The notes under the pieces were generated by a model. The model did not search any database, had not been told where the DNA came from, and saw only the letters and a list, made by a program, of their open reading frames with translations. The translations under genes and the position numbers were made by a program. A stretch of 64,000 nt of DNA from Paramacrobiotus metropolitanus (taxonomy: Eukaryota; Tardigrada; Eutardigrada; Parachela; Macrobiotidae): positions 1,054,001 through 1,118,000 of the forward strand of contig NW_026570251.1 in assembly GCF_019649055.1 (NCBI RefSeq). Reading direction: 5' to 3'. Shown here one piece after another: positions 37,466 to 48,865 of the stretch. Numbering within the stretch: position 1 is the stretch's first letter; every line of letters begins with the position of its first letter.

Positions 37466-39726
37466 ATGCAGACGGCATGGCACTGGCTGACCTTTACGGC
37501 ACACTTATTGTCTACGTGCACGGCACAGTCGTTCTCGCCGGTGGCGGATGCGTTTGCCCGGAGTCGCATCGCGCCGGATGTGCTGGACACTCCGCCCAAT
37601 ATGATCCTTGCTGTGAGGAAGCGTAGTGTATATTGTAAAGATTACCCTCATATTATGTGTGTCTTATTTTTTGTGATATAGTATTTTTATTTTGTATTTT
37701 TTCTGTTACTATTTGTTTGAATTCCTGTGTCACCGGTACTTTGCGCTGCTCTCCAGCATTTTGTTTTTAATTTTGTTTAGCTTTTTAGCATATTGTTTTC
37801 CTTTTTATTTTTAAAAACTATTCTCATATTAATCAGGTTTTATAATTGTAACGATTTTAATTTGTATTATTTGTACTGGTAGTATTATTTATTTCATTTC
37901 TGTATATTATGCCCACACGTGCTACTTTTAATGTATTGTTTTTTATCAGTCAGTATAAATTTCTTCAGTTTACTTTTGTGCCACTTATTCTTGCTCGATC
38001 AGTGTGCGTTTTCATGGAATGGATCGTATAATTTGGAATATTTTTAAAATTTGCGAAGCATTAATTGATCGCCAGCTGAAAAAGTACACGTCTGTTGTAA
38101 ATTCAGGAAAAGGTCACCGATTACTTATCCTGATTAGCATTACTTTGCATTAATAACAATTGCCTAATCAATAACAAGTATTAAATAAATACCGCCGTGA
38201 GAAATAAAAATAAGTGCCGTGAGAAATAAAAATAAATAAATACCGAATAAAACAAGATTAATACCATACAAGTGGCAATCATCGCCGCTTTCGTCGCAGA
38301 AGCCACAAGGTGTCATACTGTATATCCTAACAAAAACTTATTCCGATCAACGTTAGTAATTTTTGCTTAAATACACTGTTTAACATCGCGAACTGTCAAC
38401 GTTTGCAGGCGGCATTCGGCAGTCATCCCGTGCAGCTGGGCAACGAACTGACGCCGACGGATGTCATTAACCAACCGGTCCTGGTGTGGAGCTACCTGCT
38501 GCCGGCCACGCGCGACCCGCCCCTCTTCACACTGATCGAACTCGGTATACACTAATGAGAACAGCCGCAGCGTGATATCTCTCCATCATTTCGAACACTT
38601 TAATTTTCGAAACACCGGAAAATTTTAAAAATAAATTACAAACGGACTAGAAGAAAATGATTATGTAAAATTGATTAATTTTATTTCCTACACTGAAATG
38701 TTGCTGCCGTACAACGCCAGAATATTCTAGAATTAAATTACCAAAAGCTTAAATTTCTGACGTGCTACGCAAATTTAAAATAAACTGAAAATTGATTAGA
38801 AAAGAAATTAATAACAAAAAATAAGAGTGTTCCTGTGTTGCAAATTGTGACCAGTGTATTTTTTACAATTTTATTTTTGAACTGAAAACAGATTTGGACG
38901 CTCCCACCGCCACTAACACCAGCTTCCGGTCAGTGCTGCACTGGCTGGTGTACAACATCCCTAACATGGATCTGGCCCGTGGAACGATACAGATGCCGTA
39001 TACCGGCAGCAAACCCGATGCCAACACTGGTGAATTTTATAGTACCGTTATTTCACAACGTCCAAATTCGGCACTGTTTTCAATAAATTCAGTTTCTTTG
39101 CTGTAAATTCCATACATGGACGCAGAATATTTTACATGGTAATTAGGACATAATAATGTAAATCTGACATATATTTATTCATAGTTGATTTTTATTTTGA
39201 TTCTATTTTCATTGATTAAATATTGTTACGGCTGTGTTTTTGATAACTATGACAGTTAAAATAAGGAGTTATTCTAATGAATTTATTAGAATAAAAATAT
39301 TTGGTTTTAATTTTAATAAAATTTACCAAAATTAGTTAGCCTACCATTAAATATTTTTTATTTTCACATCGTCGCTGTTTAAACTGAGCATTCAGATCTT
39401 GGCCTAGATCGTTAATAATGGCTGACACGCTGCCCAGAAAAACTCGTGAAGCGAATAATAATTTTTTATACTGAGTATGCGTGACCTTTGCCTTTTCTTT
39501 TGCTGCAGGTCTGCATCGCTACGCGCTGTTGCTGTTCCGACAGCCGGCGCGACTAACGCTGCCCCCGGTGGGCAATCCCAATAATCCCGCCGCGCGGATC
39601 GGTTTTGATCTGCGCAGTTTTATTCAGCGGTACAATCTGGGTCAGCCGGTGGCCGGCAATTTCTACGTGGCACAGGCCGATGCCTACTCGACGCTATTCT
39701 GGATGCTGGCCGGCACACCGAAATGA
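37466..39726 (+). CDS. secreted phosphatidylethanolamine-binding protein (PEBP) family
   Basis: Four exons (37466-37612, 38409-38544, 38892-39029, 39509-39726) join in phase to 639 nt, 212 aa. Residues 1 to about 21 (MQTAWHWLTFTAHLLSTCTA) look like a signal peptide. The PEBP fold is recognisable from NELTPTDVINQP, LDLDAPT in place of the usual DPDAP ligand-site motif, VLHWLVYNIP, TGLHRYALLLFRQP (the GxHR motif) and a C-terminal FYVAQADAYSTLFW. PEBPs bind phospholipid head groups or act as regulators of kinases and proteases; a secreted member could do either outside the cell. The usual proline in DPDAP is leucine here. Length is near the family norm of about 190 plus signal. A broken copy of its last intron and exon lies at 45.8-47.8 kb, on the far side of FN3 paralog 4. 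Confidence 0.85.
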
Positions 39727-39992
39727 TAAGAAAAAAATCGTTGTTTTTTGCCAATAAGAATCACCGAATGTTTGATTGAGCTAGCGTTTTTACGCAATAA
39801 AAAATAATGATAGGAAACACTGCGATTTCCGGTGGCCGATGTATTATGATTAAAACCCAATTCTACGATTTTGTGAATCGAATCTGAAACGGGATGTTTT
39901 GATACTTACTCGTACCGTAGAACTTTGCATTCTTATTAAGTACTTACTTAATTATGCTGTACATTGGACAACCAGTAATAGCACTGCCGTAT

Positions 39993-40165
39993 TAAGGGAA
40001 GTGGGCCGGTACATGGTACCGAATTCGTGTACATGCACGAAAACTTTTACTTTCGCGCACTCCCAAATACATTTTTGTTTCGGTTTATGACATTCTGTAG
40101 CCAGGAGATTTATATACACTGGCGCGAAAACCGTTTGTGCGCGCAACATCCGGCTCGGGAATAAT
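39993..40165. repeat. half-copy of foldback element family A
   Basis: AAGGGAAGTGGGCCGGTACATGG, a CGCGCACTCCCAAATACATT block and GCGCGCAACATCCGG match one arm of the foldback at 42336-42798. It directly precedes the promoter of FN3 paralog 4. Confidence 0.65.
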
Positions 40166-40189
40166 GTGTGAGGAGGAGTGGCCTCTCCG

Positions 40190-40452
40190 TTCACCCGCGC
40201 ACAGGCGGCTGCTAAGTTGTTTTGCTGTTTTTGCCGTGTTTTTCTCCAGACGCCCTAGCAACGCGTCTTCTGTCTGCCTGGTCTCCCGTGGCTTATATTC
40301 CTTCACCACCAGACGTTTTCCCGTTTCTCCAGTTCGACATTTCTCTAACCGTGCGTGCCGTTGCGATTTCAGTTCACATCGCTAACACTGTCACTGTATC
40401 GTACGATTTCTAAAGAACGACCCCCGTGACCTTTACGCGCTTTTCGGTAACC
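40190..40452 (+). promoter_or_regulatory. promoter region of FN3 paralog 4
   Basis: Shared with paralogs 2 and 3: CCTAGCAACGCG (40253-40264), a TATATTCC box near 40293-40300 about 155 nt before the ATG, CGACATTTCTCTAACCGTG, GATTTCAGTTCACA, and GTGACCTTTAC (40426-40436), 16 nt before the ATG. Confidence 0.5.
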
Positions 40453-42335
40453 ATGCGCAGCGTATCCATTAATGCCGTGTTGTTAGCCGTCCTTGGTGGC
40501 CTTGTCAGCAGTACGTATTGCATTTCCTTCCGTTTGTATTTGTATCACGTTCTTTTACATCGTGAATGCGTTCAAAAAAGGGCGTTAACGTTGGTTTCGG
40601 GATGATTGTGTGACTTGTGTCGTTGCTGCGACTTCGATGTCCTCTGTACAGCTACCTACGGTGGGCTGATTACTAGCATTTAGAATAGGTTGGCTATGTG
40701 TTTAAACTCAAATTCTAAACCATTAATCGATTAGTTTTTCTTTGATTGCGTTTGAAATGAAAACTGTAATTATCCAGTGCATGTAAGTTGCTGCAACATA
40801 CGATTATTTCATTTTAATTTGGTTACTCTTGCATGTTGCCTACGTATACACTGTAGCCCTACAGACATGCATGTAAAATTTGTTTGCTGATATCAGCAAG
40901 ACACGGGTTGATTTTGTTTAAGTCTGTACCAAAACCTTTAAATACTGTATGTAAATCACCGTGCCCGTTTCATTGGAGCTGGCGTCTGACAATCGAAAGC
41001 ACAAAATGTAGTTAAAATTTTAACTATTATATACACAGACAATTTATGGTTAGATTTATAGATTTTTTCGTATACATGTAGTTATTTTTAGTATTATAGT
41101 ATTTTGTTTTATAGTCTTGTATTTATACATATCTGTCTTCCTAACAAAACAACATACACAGAAATGGTCATATAGTTTTCAGAAAAACGAACTCTGTCAT
41201 TAAACTTGAAGCTATTCAGCAGCTATTCATGTAGTGCGAAACATGTGCGGTCGCACCAGTGACCGGTGACCGGAATATGAATAGCGAAGAACTGAAACAG
41301 TAAAATATCGAAAAATTATACAGAAGGCAAATATTTGAGACCTGACTGATACATTATTGTATCAACAGGCAAGGACGGCATCAGTCCGGGCTCAGCCGAT
41401 CCTCAGCCAACAACCAGCGGTCCCGGTGGCGATAGGTCCGTCAACGACGCCGCGTCATCTAACGACACGCGCAGCGACGCCGGCTACGACACCACCCGGC
41501 GGAAGACCGCCCGGCTCCCCGACGACGACCAAGATTACGCCACCCGGCCACCGCTGCACCAGGCTAAGGTCACTGCGTCTGTTCCGCTGAAACAGTCCCT
41601 CGTCACGTACCGGCTGCAATGGAAGGACGCACCAGATAACGGCAGTCCGGTGGACATGTACTGGATCTTCTGTAAACAGGTAAAGGTCGATCGCAGAGCA
41701 GAGGGCAAAAAACGGTTAGCTTTATGAAAAACCAATAAATTTTCCTTCCATTATAAAATTTTTTTTTAACATAAGGTTTTTTTATGAAATTCGTTGCGCA
41801 GATAGGTTACTTTAATTATACAAACTTAAAATATAGAAAATTAATAAGCATATTTCCGGGGCCATGTCGTCACGGCAAGGCAAATGCAACCACGTGTACA
41901 GTAATGCTTTATGGCTCGTAGGCTCTGTATGCTGTAGTTTGCTGTATGGAGCGCTATCTTATGAGTTCAAAACAATCAGATTATAGCTTAAAAGAATGCC
42001 TAGAACTTGGATCTAGAACTTCCTGATCGAGGGCTTGGATTTGACATAACAGCAAACAGCATGAAAATAATTTCATATACATTTTCTTATTTTTCTCTTT
42101 TTTTATTGCGGTACTTTTTCAGTCATGATGCATTAATGAATTCTCGCTTTGACAGAGAGATGAACCGCCGATTGGCCAGCCGAACATGGTGAGCTCCGTG
42201 GCGGACTTTGTGGATCTAAAGGGTCTGCAGCCGGGGGAGATCTATGTGGCGCTAGTGCACGCCCAGAATAAGCACGGATTCAGTTCCCCACTGGCCATCA
42301 CTTTCAGAACCCAGTCTGATAAGCATACTGCTTAG

Positions 42336-42798
42336 GGGAAATGGCCCGGTACATAGCGTCAAAAATGGGATACATACACTAAAACTTTCGCTTGCGCGCA
42401 CTTCGAATCATTATTTTGTAATACTTTATGTCATTCTAAAGCTAAATGATTTGTATACATTGTTCTGAAAACCGTTTGCGCGCGTAACATCCGGTTGCTG
42501 AGATATGTTGTATTAAAATGGGCGAAAAGTTTAAATTTCAAAGTTTCAAGAAGATCGGATAATAACCAGACTTTTGGTACACAGCAATGCATTTAAACTT
42601 TTCGCCCACTTTAATACACCATATCTCAGCAACCGGATGTTACGCGCGCAAACAGTTTTCAGAACAATGTATACAAATAATTTAGCTTTAGAATGACATG
42701 AAGTAATACAAAATAATGATTCGGAGTGCGCGCAAGCGAAAGTTTTAGTGTATGTATCCCATTTTTGACACTATGTACCGGGCCATTTTCCTTAAGGC
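42336..42798. mobile_element. foldback element family A, about 190-bp arms
   Basis: Left arm 42336-42530 starts GGGGAAATGGCCCGGTACAT. The right arm (42600-42798) is its inverse, ending ATGTACCGGGCCATTTTCC. The arms contain CTAAAACTTTCGCTTGCGCG and ACATCCGGTTGCTGAGATAT. About 70 nt separate them. The flanks are CTTA and TTAA, so a TTA or TTAA target duplication is possible. It is inserted 18 nt after the broken exon 3 donor of FN3 paralog 4. Confidence 0.8.
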
Positions 42799-43128
42799 TG
42801 TCAAGGGTTTTGTTTCTTTTTGCTTTTCTTAGGTTGTCAAGAAGTTTGAGAAAATTAGAAATCCCTGAATTCCCAATATTCCATCCATTTTTAACTTTGT
42901 CTTTAGAAATTTCTTCAAGTGAACTAAAAAAATGATTATTATTGGCCTAGTACTAATTGTTATTAATATCTGCTTCATCCTGATTATTATTATTTACCTA
43001 TTCTAAAACTATTATTAAAACATATTCTTGGGAAATTATATATATGTATTAAAAATTTTTATTCAGTGATGATCCGAAATTTACTGTTCCATATTAGCGA
43101 TTAGAAACCACCTACAGGATGACCCTTG

Positions 43129-43495
43129 GTGTTGTACAGTGGTCAACAGCACGGACGTACGTAACCAAATTATATGGTTCAATTTTGTTAGTTAACGGTT
43201 TTATCGTTACTGTGAATTAATATTAATTTTGACAACTATTATTAAATATTAACATTAAATTTGATTTAAATTTAATAAATTCAAATTACTAGTTTTTATC
43301 AAATTCAAACTTCTTCCTCTTATTTTATTTTGTTTATTTTTTATTTAATTTATTCTTTATGTTTTTGTAACTCGCTTTTTGGTACAGATATTTATTATTT
43401 AATTGTTTGTAACAACGTGTATAAGCTGCAGCTGCATGACCTTTAACCTGCACAGTGACCAACAGCGCGGACGCCTGCATCACGGAGATCATTTA
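43129..43495 (+). repeat. two truncated copies of the intron 3/exon 4 acceptor junction
   Basis: The first (about 43118-43158) has GATGACCCTTGGTGTTGTACAG then TGGTCAACAGCACGGACG. The second (43436-43490) has ATGACCTTTAACCTGCACAG then 35 nt of exon 4 start (TGACCAACAGCGCGGACGCC and so on), before breaking off into AT-rich sequence. The full exon 4 at 44089 has the same lead-in. The AT-rich sequence between them is also alike, so this is a tandem duplication of a roughly 300-600 bp unit. Confidence 0.8.
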
Positions 43496-43644
43496 ACAAC
43501 CTACTATTAAATATTAAATTATTTAAAACTTTTAATGAAAATTATTAAAAACTTTCACTAAAAAACTATTAATACATTTATTATTATTAAATATTATCAT
43601 TAAATTTAATTTAAATTTATTAATTAAATTACCAGGTTTTTTTT

Positions 43645-43991
43645 AGGGTGACACTATAGGCACCCTAAAAACCCCCGTTTACTATAGGCACCCCTTTTCC
43701 GCATCCCGTTAATTAAAGGCACCCTTATCTTATTAATTGATTCTTTCGTACACCCTGTTGTTTATAGGCACCCCTATGAAACTTTAACATAATTGTAATG
43801 TTAGAATCTCGAAACGGTACCTGATCGCATAAGCATGGTGAAGCAGATAAGTACTGTGCTTAAGGATATTACAAAAACGTAAAAAAATCTTGTAAACAAT
43901 GTTAAGCATGTATTAGCAGAATAAAATACGGGGTGCGAATAGGGGTTCCTATAATAAACGAGGGTGTAAGGGGGTGCCTATAGTGATTTCC
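43645..43991. mobile_element. MITE with CACTATAGGCACCC inverted ends
   Basis: The left end GGGTGACACTATAGGCACCC is matched by GGGGTGCCTATAGTGATTTCC at the right end. Further CTATAGGCACCCC or AAAGGCACCC copies lie just inside the left end. No coding capacity. It interrupts the duplicated intron unit of FN3 paralog 4. Confidence 0.75.
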
Positions 43992-45779
43992 TTTTTTTTA
44001 TTTAAATAGTACAGATAATGCAATTAACGAACTGCTTGTAACACCGAGTATAAACCAGTTAAAATTGCATGACCTTTATCCCGCATAGTGACCAACAGCA
44101 CGGACGCCTGCATCACGGAGATCGTCGACCGCAGCGCCACCAGCATCCTCTTCGACTTCATCCTGCAGGACGGCAGCCAGCTGGACCTGGAGGGCTTCGA
44201 GGTGAAGTACGCGCTGGCCGATCAGCCCTTCGAGCACGCCGCCAGCCGCTTCCTGGACCGCTACTCGCCCTACACCATCGGCGATCTGCAGCCCAGCCAA
44301 CGCTACCGCTTCCGTGTTAGCACGCGCCTCAACGGCCGCGGCGGTTCCGGGCAGACCTGCGGCCCCGAATTCACCACTGAAATGCCGGGCGAGGATGTGC
44401 CGCTGCCGCCCAAACCCGCATTGTCCAATCCGGTGTCCTTCGAGATGCAGTGGGAGGCGCCCAGTGAAGCGGAGACTGTTCAGCACTACCGGCTGGATTA
44501 TTGGATGGTAAGCGACTAAGCGGCATGTGCCGGTGTAACGGAAGCTGTCAACAGCGGCTGCAGTTTTTACTCAAAAATAACAGCGTTTTTTGCGAATAAA
44601 ATAAACCAAATTAGAAGTAGCATTTGCAGTGAAATGTAATAAATATGCTATGAGAATTGCTTGCGTACTATTAATTTTTTTCAGGTTTTATTGTGATTCC
44701 AATTTGATATTTGCATAGTGCGGCATAATTACATAGCAATGATTACACGGAAAATTCAAATCAAGTTTACAGTTAAGATAATTAAAAATTTAAATGGTAT
44801 GTAAGCTTATAAAAACTTAAATTATTTACATTAAAATAAAGTAATAAATAATAATCCTAAAATTTTTTAGTTTTCTACAAATTAGTGTACACCAAGTTGT
44901 TTAGTTTTATACCAACTTTTATGGTTTTATACCAAATTTATACGAGTACGATAATTAAAAATTCAACCAAAATTTAAGCAGGGAACAAATCAATTTATTT
45001 ACATTAACACAAAACGATAAGAATAATTTTTTTAACAAAAATAAAAAATAATCATAATAAAAGTGAATTATTATTTTCAGGCCGCAGCATAAAAATTATT
45101 AATGTTAGTAAAATATGCTATGGCAAATGCGGTTAATTATTCCCCAACATGTAAAACAAGTTTAACCAGTGCATGGTGCAGTTCTCGTACCCAGAGTCCC
45201 CGTTTCGGTGAAGTGCCGGTACACTACTATGAGATGGTGGAAGGCTCCAAGACCTCCCACACTCTGACGTCACTGCAGCCCTGCCAGAAGTACCAAGTGG
45301 AGATCTCGCCGCGCGGCAAACTCAAGGACGCCATAACGGCCGCAACAACGGCGCTAACGCCACAAACACTGCTCAAGCGACCCGCACCGCCGACGTCATG
45401 AAGCTGCAGTTTACTACGAGCTGCGGTACGTGGTGACTGAGCGCTCCTGTATAAAGGTCACAAATTCCGTATACTAATATTGTGCACGGATAATTGCAGC
45501 TATTGTCACCGGAAGCGTAGAAAATCCCGGATTTACCTTGTGGTAACATGGCGGCACGCCTCATACAAATTCCCAAATTATGTATAACGACGTGCATGAT
45601 TGGTTGATGGGTGCGTTTCTAATTGTGCCTTGTAGCCAAATACAAATCACAATTATGTACTCGTATAACAACTCTCACAATGTTGGATTCTTTCCGAAAG
45701 CCGGATTTCGGCGCTTTTTCGACGCTCCTGTCGCGGCAAATTCAAATTTACAAAAAATTCATTATAATTATATATGATA

Positions 45780-47844
45780 TTGGTAACTAGAATATCTAGA
45801 AGTGTACGAAAATCTAACATATGATGAATTTTTATTAATGTAATTATGACTGTGTTTTTAATAATTATGACAGTTCAAATACGGAGGTAAATATGATGAA
45901 TTTTTAGTTATAAAAATTCTCTTATTAATTCTAATAAACTTACCAAAATTATTTAGTTTATCAATACCTATTTAATATTTTAATATTTTCCCATCGTCAC
46001 CGTTAGACTTCTGAGCGTCAAGTCCATGGCATACAGCATTAATACAGACTGCAGTAGCTCGCAGCGCTGCCGAGAAAACAATATTTATAAACCTAAAATA
46101 AATAATAGAAATGAAAGAATTTTATTTTCATTTACGATTTACGAAATATAAATAAACTAAATAAATAAATTTAAAAATTAAATTATTTCTAAAAATTAAA
46201 AATGATTTTATTACGAGGGTTGTTAGTTATGTTCTGTCGTGCGTATATTAGTTATGAAACTTAAAATATGAAATTATTATTAAAAAGTAGAGCATATCAT
46301 AACTGTAATAGTAGGCTAATGGTCGAGTCAATGGGTGCTCTCGGTGGCACTCAGCGGGAGTCAGAGAACGACTCACTCGCACCAAATTTAATTCGCAAAT
46401 TAAAAATGGCGCATTAACACCCGAACGTGGGCTTGCGCTATTTCACATTACAATTTTTTAAAAAAACTGGGATGCAACCCATTGACTATCTGAAGTGCTT
46501 GTTATGTTGGGGATTAAATGTTCTTCTGCGCGTGAACTACTGAGCGCTTGTCTTGTCGTTTTTATTCTGGAATTTTAACAAGGGATGGCGAGAGCAGATC
46601 GGAACGGTCTGTTTGTTGAGGAACCTAAAATAGCAAGCCATCCTGTTGCGCTTGGCAGACACCGATCCCCAAATGTGTTCGTCCGATGGATGGACAGGGA
46701 ATCATAGACCAGATCCCCAGTAACAGATTCTGTATTGCGCGTGGATCTGACTTTCAGCGAGGCGGAGTACCGTCGGGCACCACTTGCGCTGACTAGTGGT
46801 TACTGGTGCTTTTGCAATTAATGCTCCGTAGCAAAGCCAAACTTCTTTCCTTTAGCCATCAATCCTAAGACTACACTCACGACAGATCCTGATTTGCTTG
46901 GCGCCATACTTGGTGGAAGCAGTAGAGCAGAACAGGGTTTTGTCAATGGAGTACGAGACCAAGAGCCAAAAAGCATTCGAAGAAACGTTTATGTTGGTGC
47001 GCCTCGCAGCAATGAAATTATTTGCAGAAGCCTTTTCTGTCGGAAATAACTATCAACTGTTTACAGTAATCTGCAAATACCTTGACAACTTTCTTTGAGA
47101 AAACGCGAAAAAATGGAGGCGGGAGTTGGTCGACTGGTGTAATTGGCACCACAACGGACCCAAACCAAAAGCCTCTAAATATTAAAAAAATTGTTTTGCT
47201 TAATCGCTAGTTCGGATATTCATGTAACCTAAATATTCGATAAGCTTGATCCTGCACAGGTTCAAAATTTTTCCGAATCGGAAAGATTCGTTGCAGAGAA
47301 ATGAAATAACAAAAAATAAGAAAATTAAACGAAATTTCCAAGGTGCCTTCGTTCAAAAAATTTATAACTTTTTTGTATCATATTTACAAATCTGGCAACA
47401 GATGAAAACGATGCATTAGGAGTTTAGTAATAGTAATATGAAAATAATATAATAATTGCATGAATCCAAAAATAGATAAAACTATTACGACAGAACATAA
47501 CTAACAACCCTCGTATTTTAAAAAAAATTAAAATTATTTCTAAAAATTAAAAACAATTTTTTTTAAAATAATAAAATCATTGTTCTAAACGAATGACGCT
47601 TGACCTTTGCCTGTTCTTTTGCGGCAGGCCTGCATCGCTATGCGCTGCTTCTTTTCCGGCAGCAGCCGCGAGTCGCGCGACTAACGCTGCCGCACGGTGG
47701 GCAATCCCAATAATCCCACGGAGCGGATCGGTTTTGATCTGTGCAGTTTTATCCAGCGGTATAATCTGGGTCAGGCGGTGGCCGGCAATTTTTACGTGGC
47801 ACAACTCCACGCTTTTCTGGATGCTGGCCGGCGCGCCGAAATGA
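45780..47844 (+). pseudogene. broken duplicate of PEBP intron 3 and exon 4
   Basis: 45840-46080 aligns with PEBP intron 3 (about 39220-39470), and 47600-47844 aligns with its acceptor (TTGACCTTTGCC...GGCAG) and exon 4. Exon 4 has one extra base (CTGCCGCACGGTGGG against CTGCCCCCGGTGGG) and an internal deletion near 47805, so it is out of frame. PEBP exons 1-3 are absent. A mariner-like element (46212-47515) splits the intron part. The segment must have been copied to the far side of FN3 paralog 4, perhaps when that paralog was formed. Confidence 0.75.
46212..47515. mobile_element. mariner-like element, degenerate
   Basis: Ends TACGAGGGTTGTTAGTTATG and further bases are identical in inverse orientation for about 29 bp at 47487-47515. 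TA borders and a length of 1.3 kb are typical of mariner elements. One plus-strand stretch (FWNFNKGWRE near 46570) resembles a mariner N-terminal region, but stops interrupt it and no intact transposase frame is present. The 66-codon frame at 46898-47098 is not recognised. Confidence 0.6.
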
Positions 47845-48865
47845 TGACAAAAAACTGTTGTTTTTGCAAATAAATACTGAACAAGTGTTTCTGTGCGTTG
47901 AAAAAAAATAATAATTAGGAAACACGTACCGCAACTTCCGGTGCATAATTTCATAAACAGCGTCACAGCGATCAGTTAAAACCCTTTTACTATCTTGCAA
48001 ATCGCGTCTGTAAACGGATGGTTTTATTTTCGCAAAATTCTGATTAATTTTGAATACCTTGTGTTGTGTATAATTTAAGCTGAAAAATGTCAACACACAG
48101 ATTTTTCAAAGCAGTTAGCGCAACAACGGTAAAGCACTTGCCTGACAAAATGTAAGTACAAGAAAGCCCGCGATGTTTACAAGGTCTGACTTCCCTGTGT
48201 GTCGAAACCGCAGCCGCCTTTGGGGATTTACGTGATTTCTTTTAGTTTTGCAGTAAATTCGCGCTAAGTGTTCATACTCTGTTTTGTACAATCGAAATCA
48301 CAGCTTCACAGATCTGATTTCAGGATGATTATTGCAGAAGCAAAAATGATTCTTAAAAAGTTAAATAGCGAGTTGGGAAGCCAACTTTAGCCAACAGTTC
48401 CACTTACATCATAAAACGTTATCTGCGCACTCTGCGCCCGACAGCGTTATTACACTTATTAGCGACTTGGATGCTGCTGGTGTAAATGCTGACCGCCAAG
48501 ACGGCAGTTTGGTAAACGAAAATGTTCAGGTTCAAACAAGCTGCGTGAACGCTGTGAATCGCAGATTACACTCATAACACTGAACTATACTGTCTGCCTG
48601 GAAATGCCAGAACGCAAAAGTGGGTTTTGTGATTTTATCACTTGATCTTTGTTGATGGATTTGATTCTGATCCGTTTATCAGTTGACGTTTCCCGTTTTT
48701 CATTTTGTATTAGCTGACTTTTGGCTGTCTTTGTTTGGTGTGCAGTGTTTGGTAGCTCTTGTACAGCGATGAGACTGATTTCGCTATATTTAAAAACCCC
48801 GTTGCGATAATCGTCATAGTACGGGCGTTGAGCTGGTCGAGGGATTTCTGACTTTCACTCTGAAT
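47845..48865. other. spacer before the THAP gene, no gene seen
   Basis: Includes the likely 3' flank of the PEBP duplicate and the upstream region of the THAP gene. No TATA box or paralog comparison is available to define a promoter. Confidence 0.4.

Larger units (their letters stand above)
40453..45546 (+). pseudogene. FN3 paralog 4: secreted FN3 protein gene with broken donor and 1-nt deletion
   Basis: Exons: 40453-40510 (signal peptide MRSVSINAVLLAVLGGLVSS), 41369-41679, 42156-42318, 44089-44507, 45195-45425 and 45500-45546 (tail AIVTGSVENPGFTLW, stop). Exons 1, 2, 3 and 4 are open and in phase; exon 4 is nearly identical in sense to paralog 3. Exon 2 is shorter (311 nt against 365-428), having lost much of the linker. 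After exon 3 the donor reads TCTG/ATAAGC where paralogs have G/GTAYG or similar, so the +1 G looks mutated to A; read-through gives a stop five codons later. Exon 5 lacks one G near 45328 (CAAGGACGCC against CAAGGGACGCC), with a stop near 45402. Either defect alone would truncate the protein after FN3-1 or within FN3-3. A shorter secreted product with only FN3-1 is possible. Confidence 0.7.
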
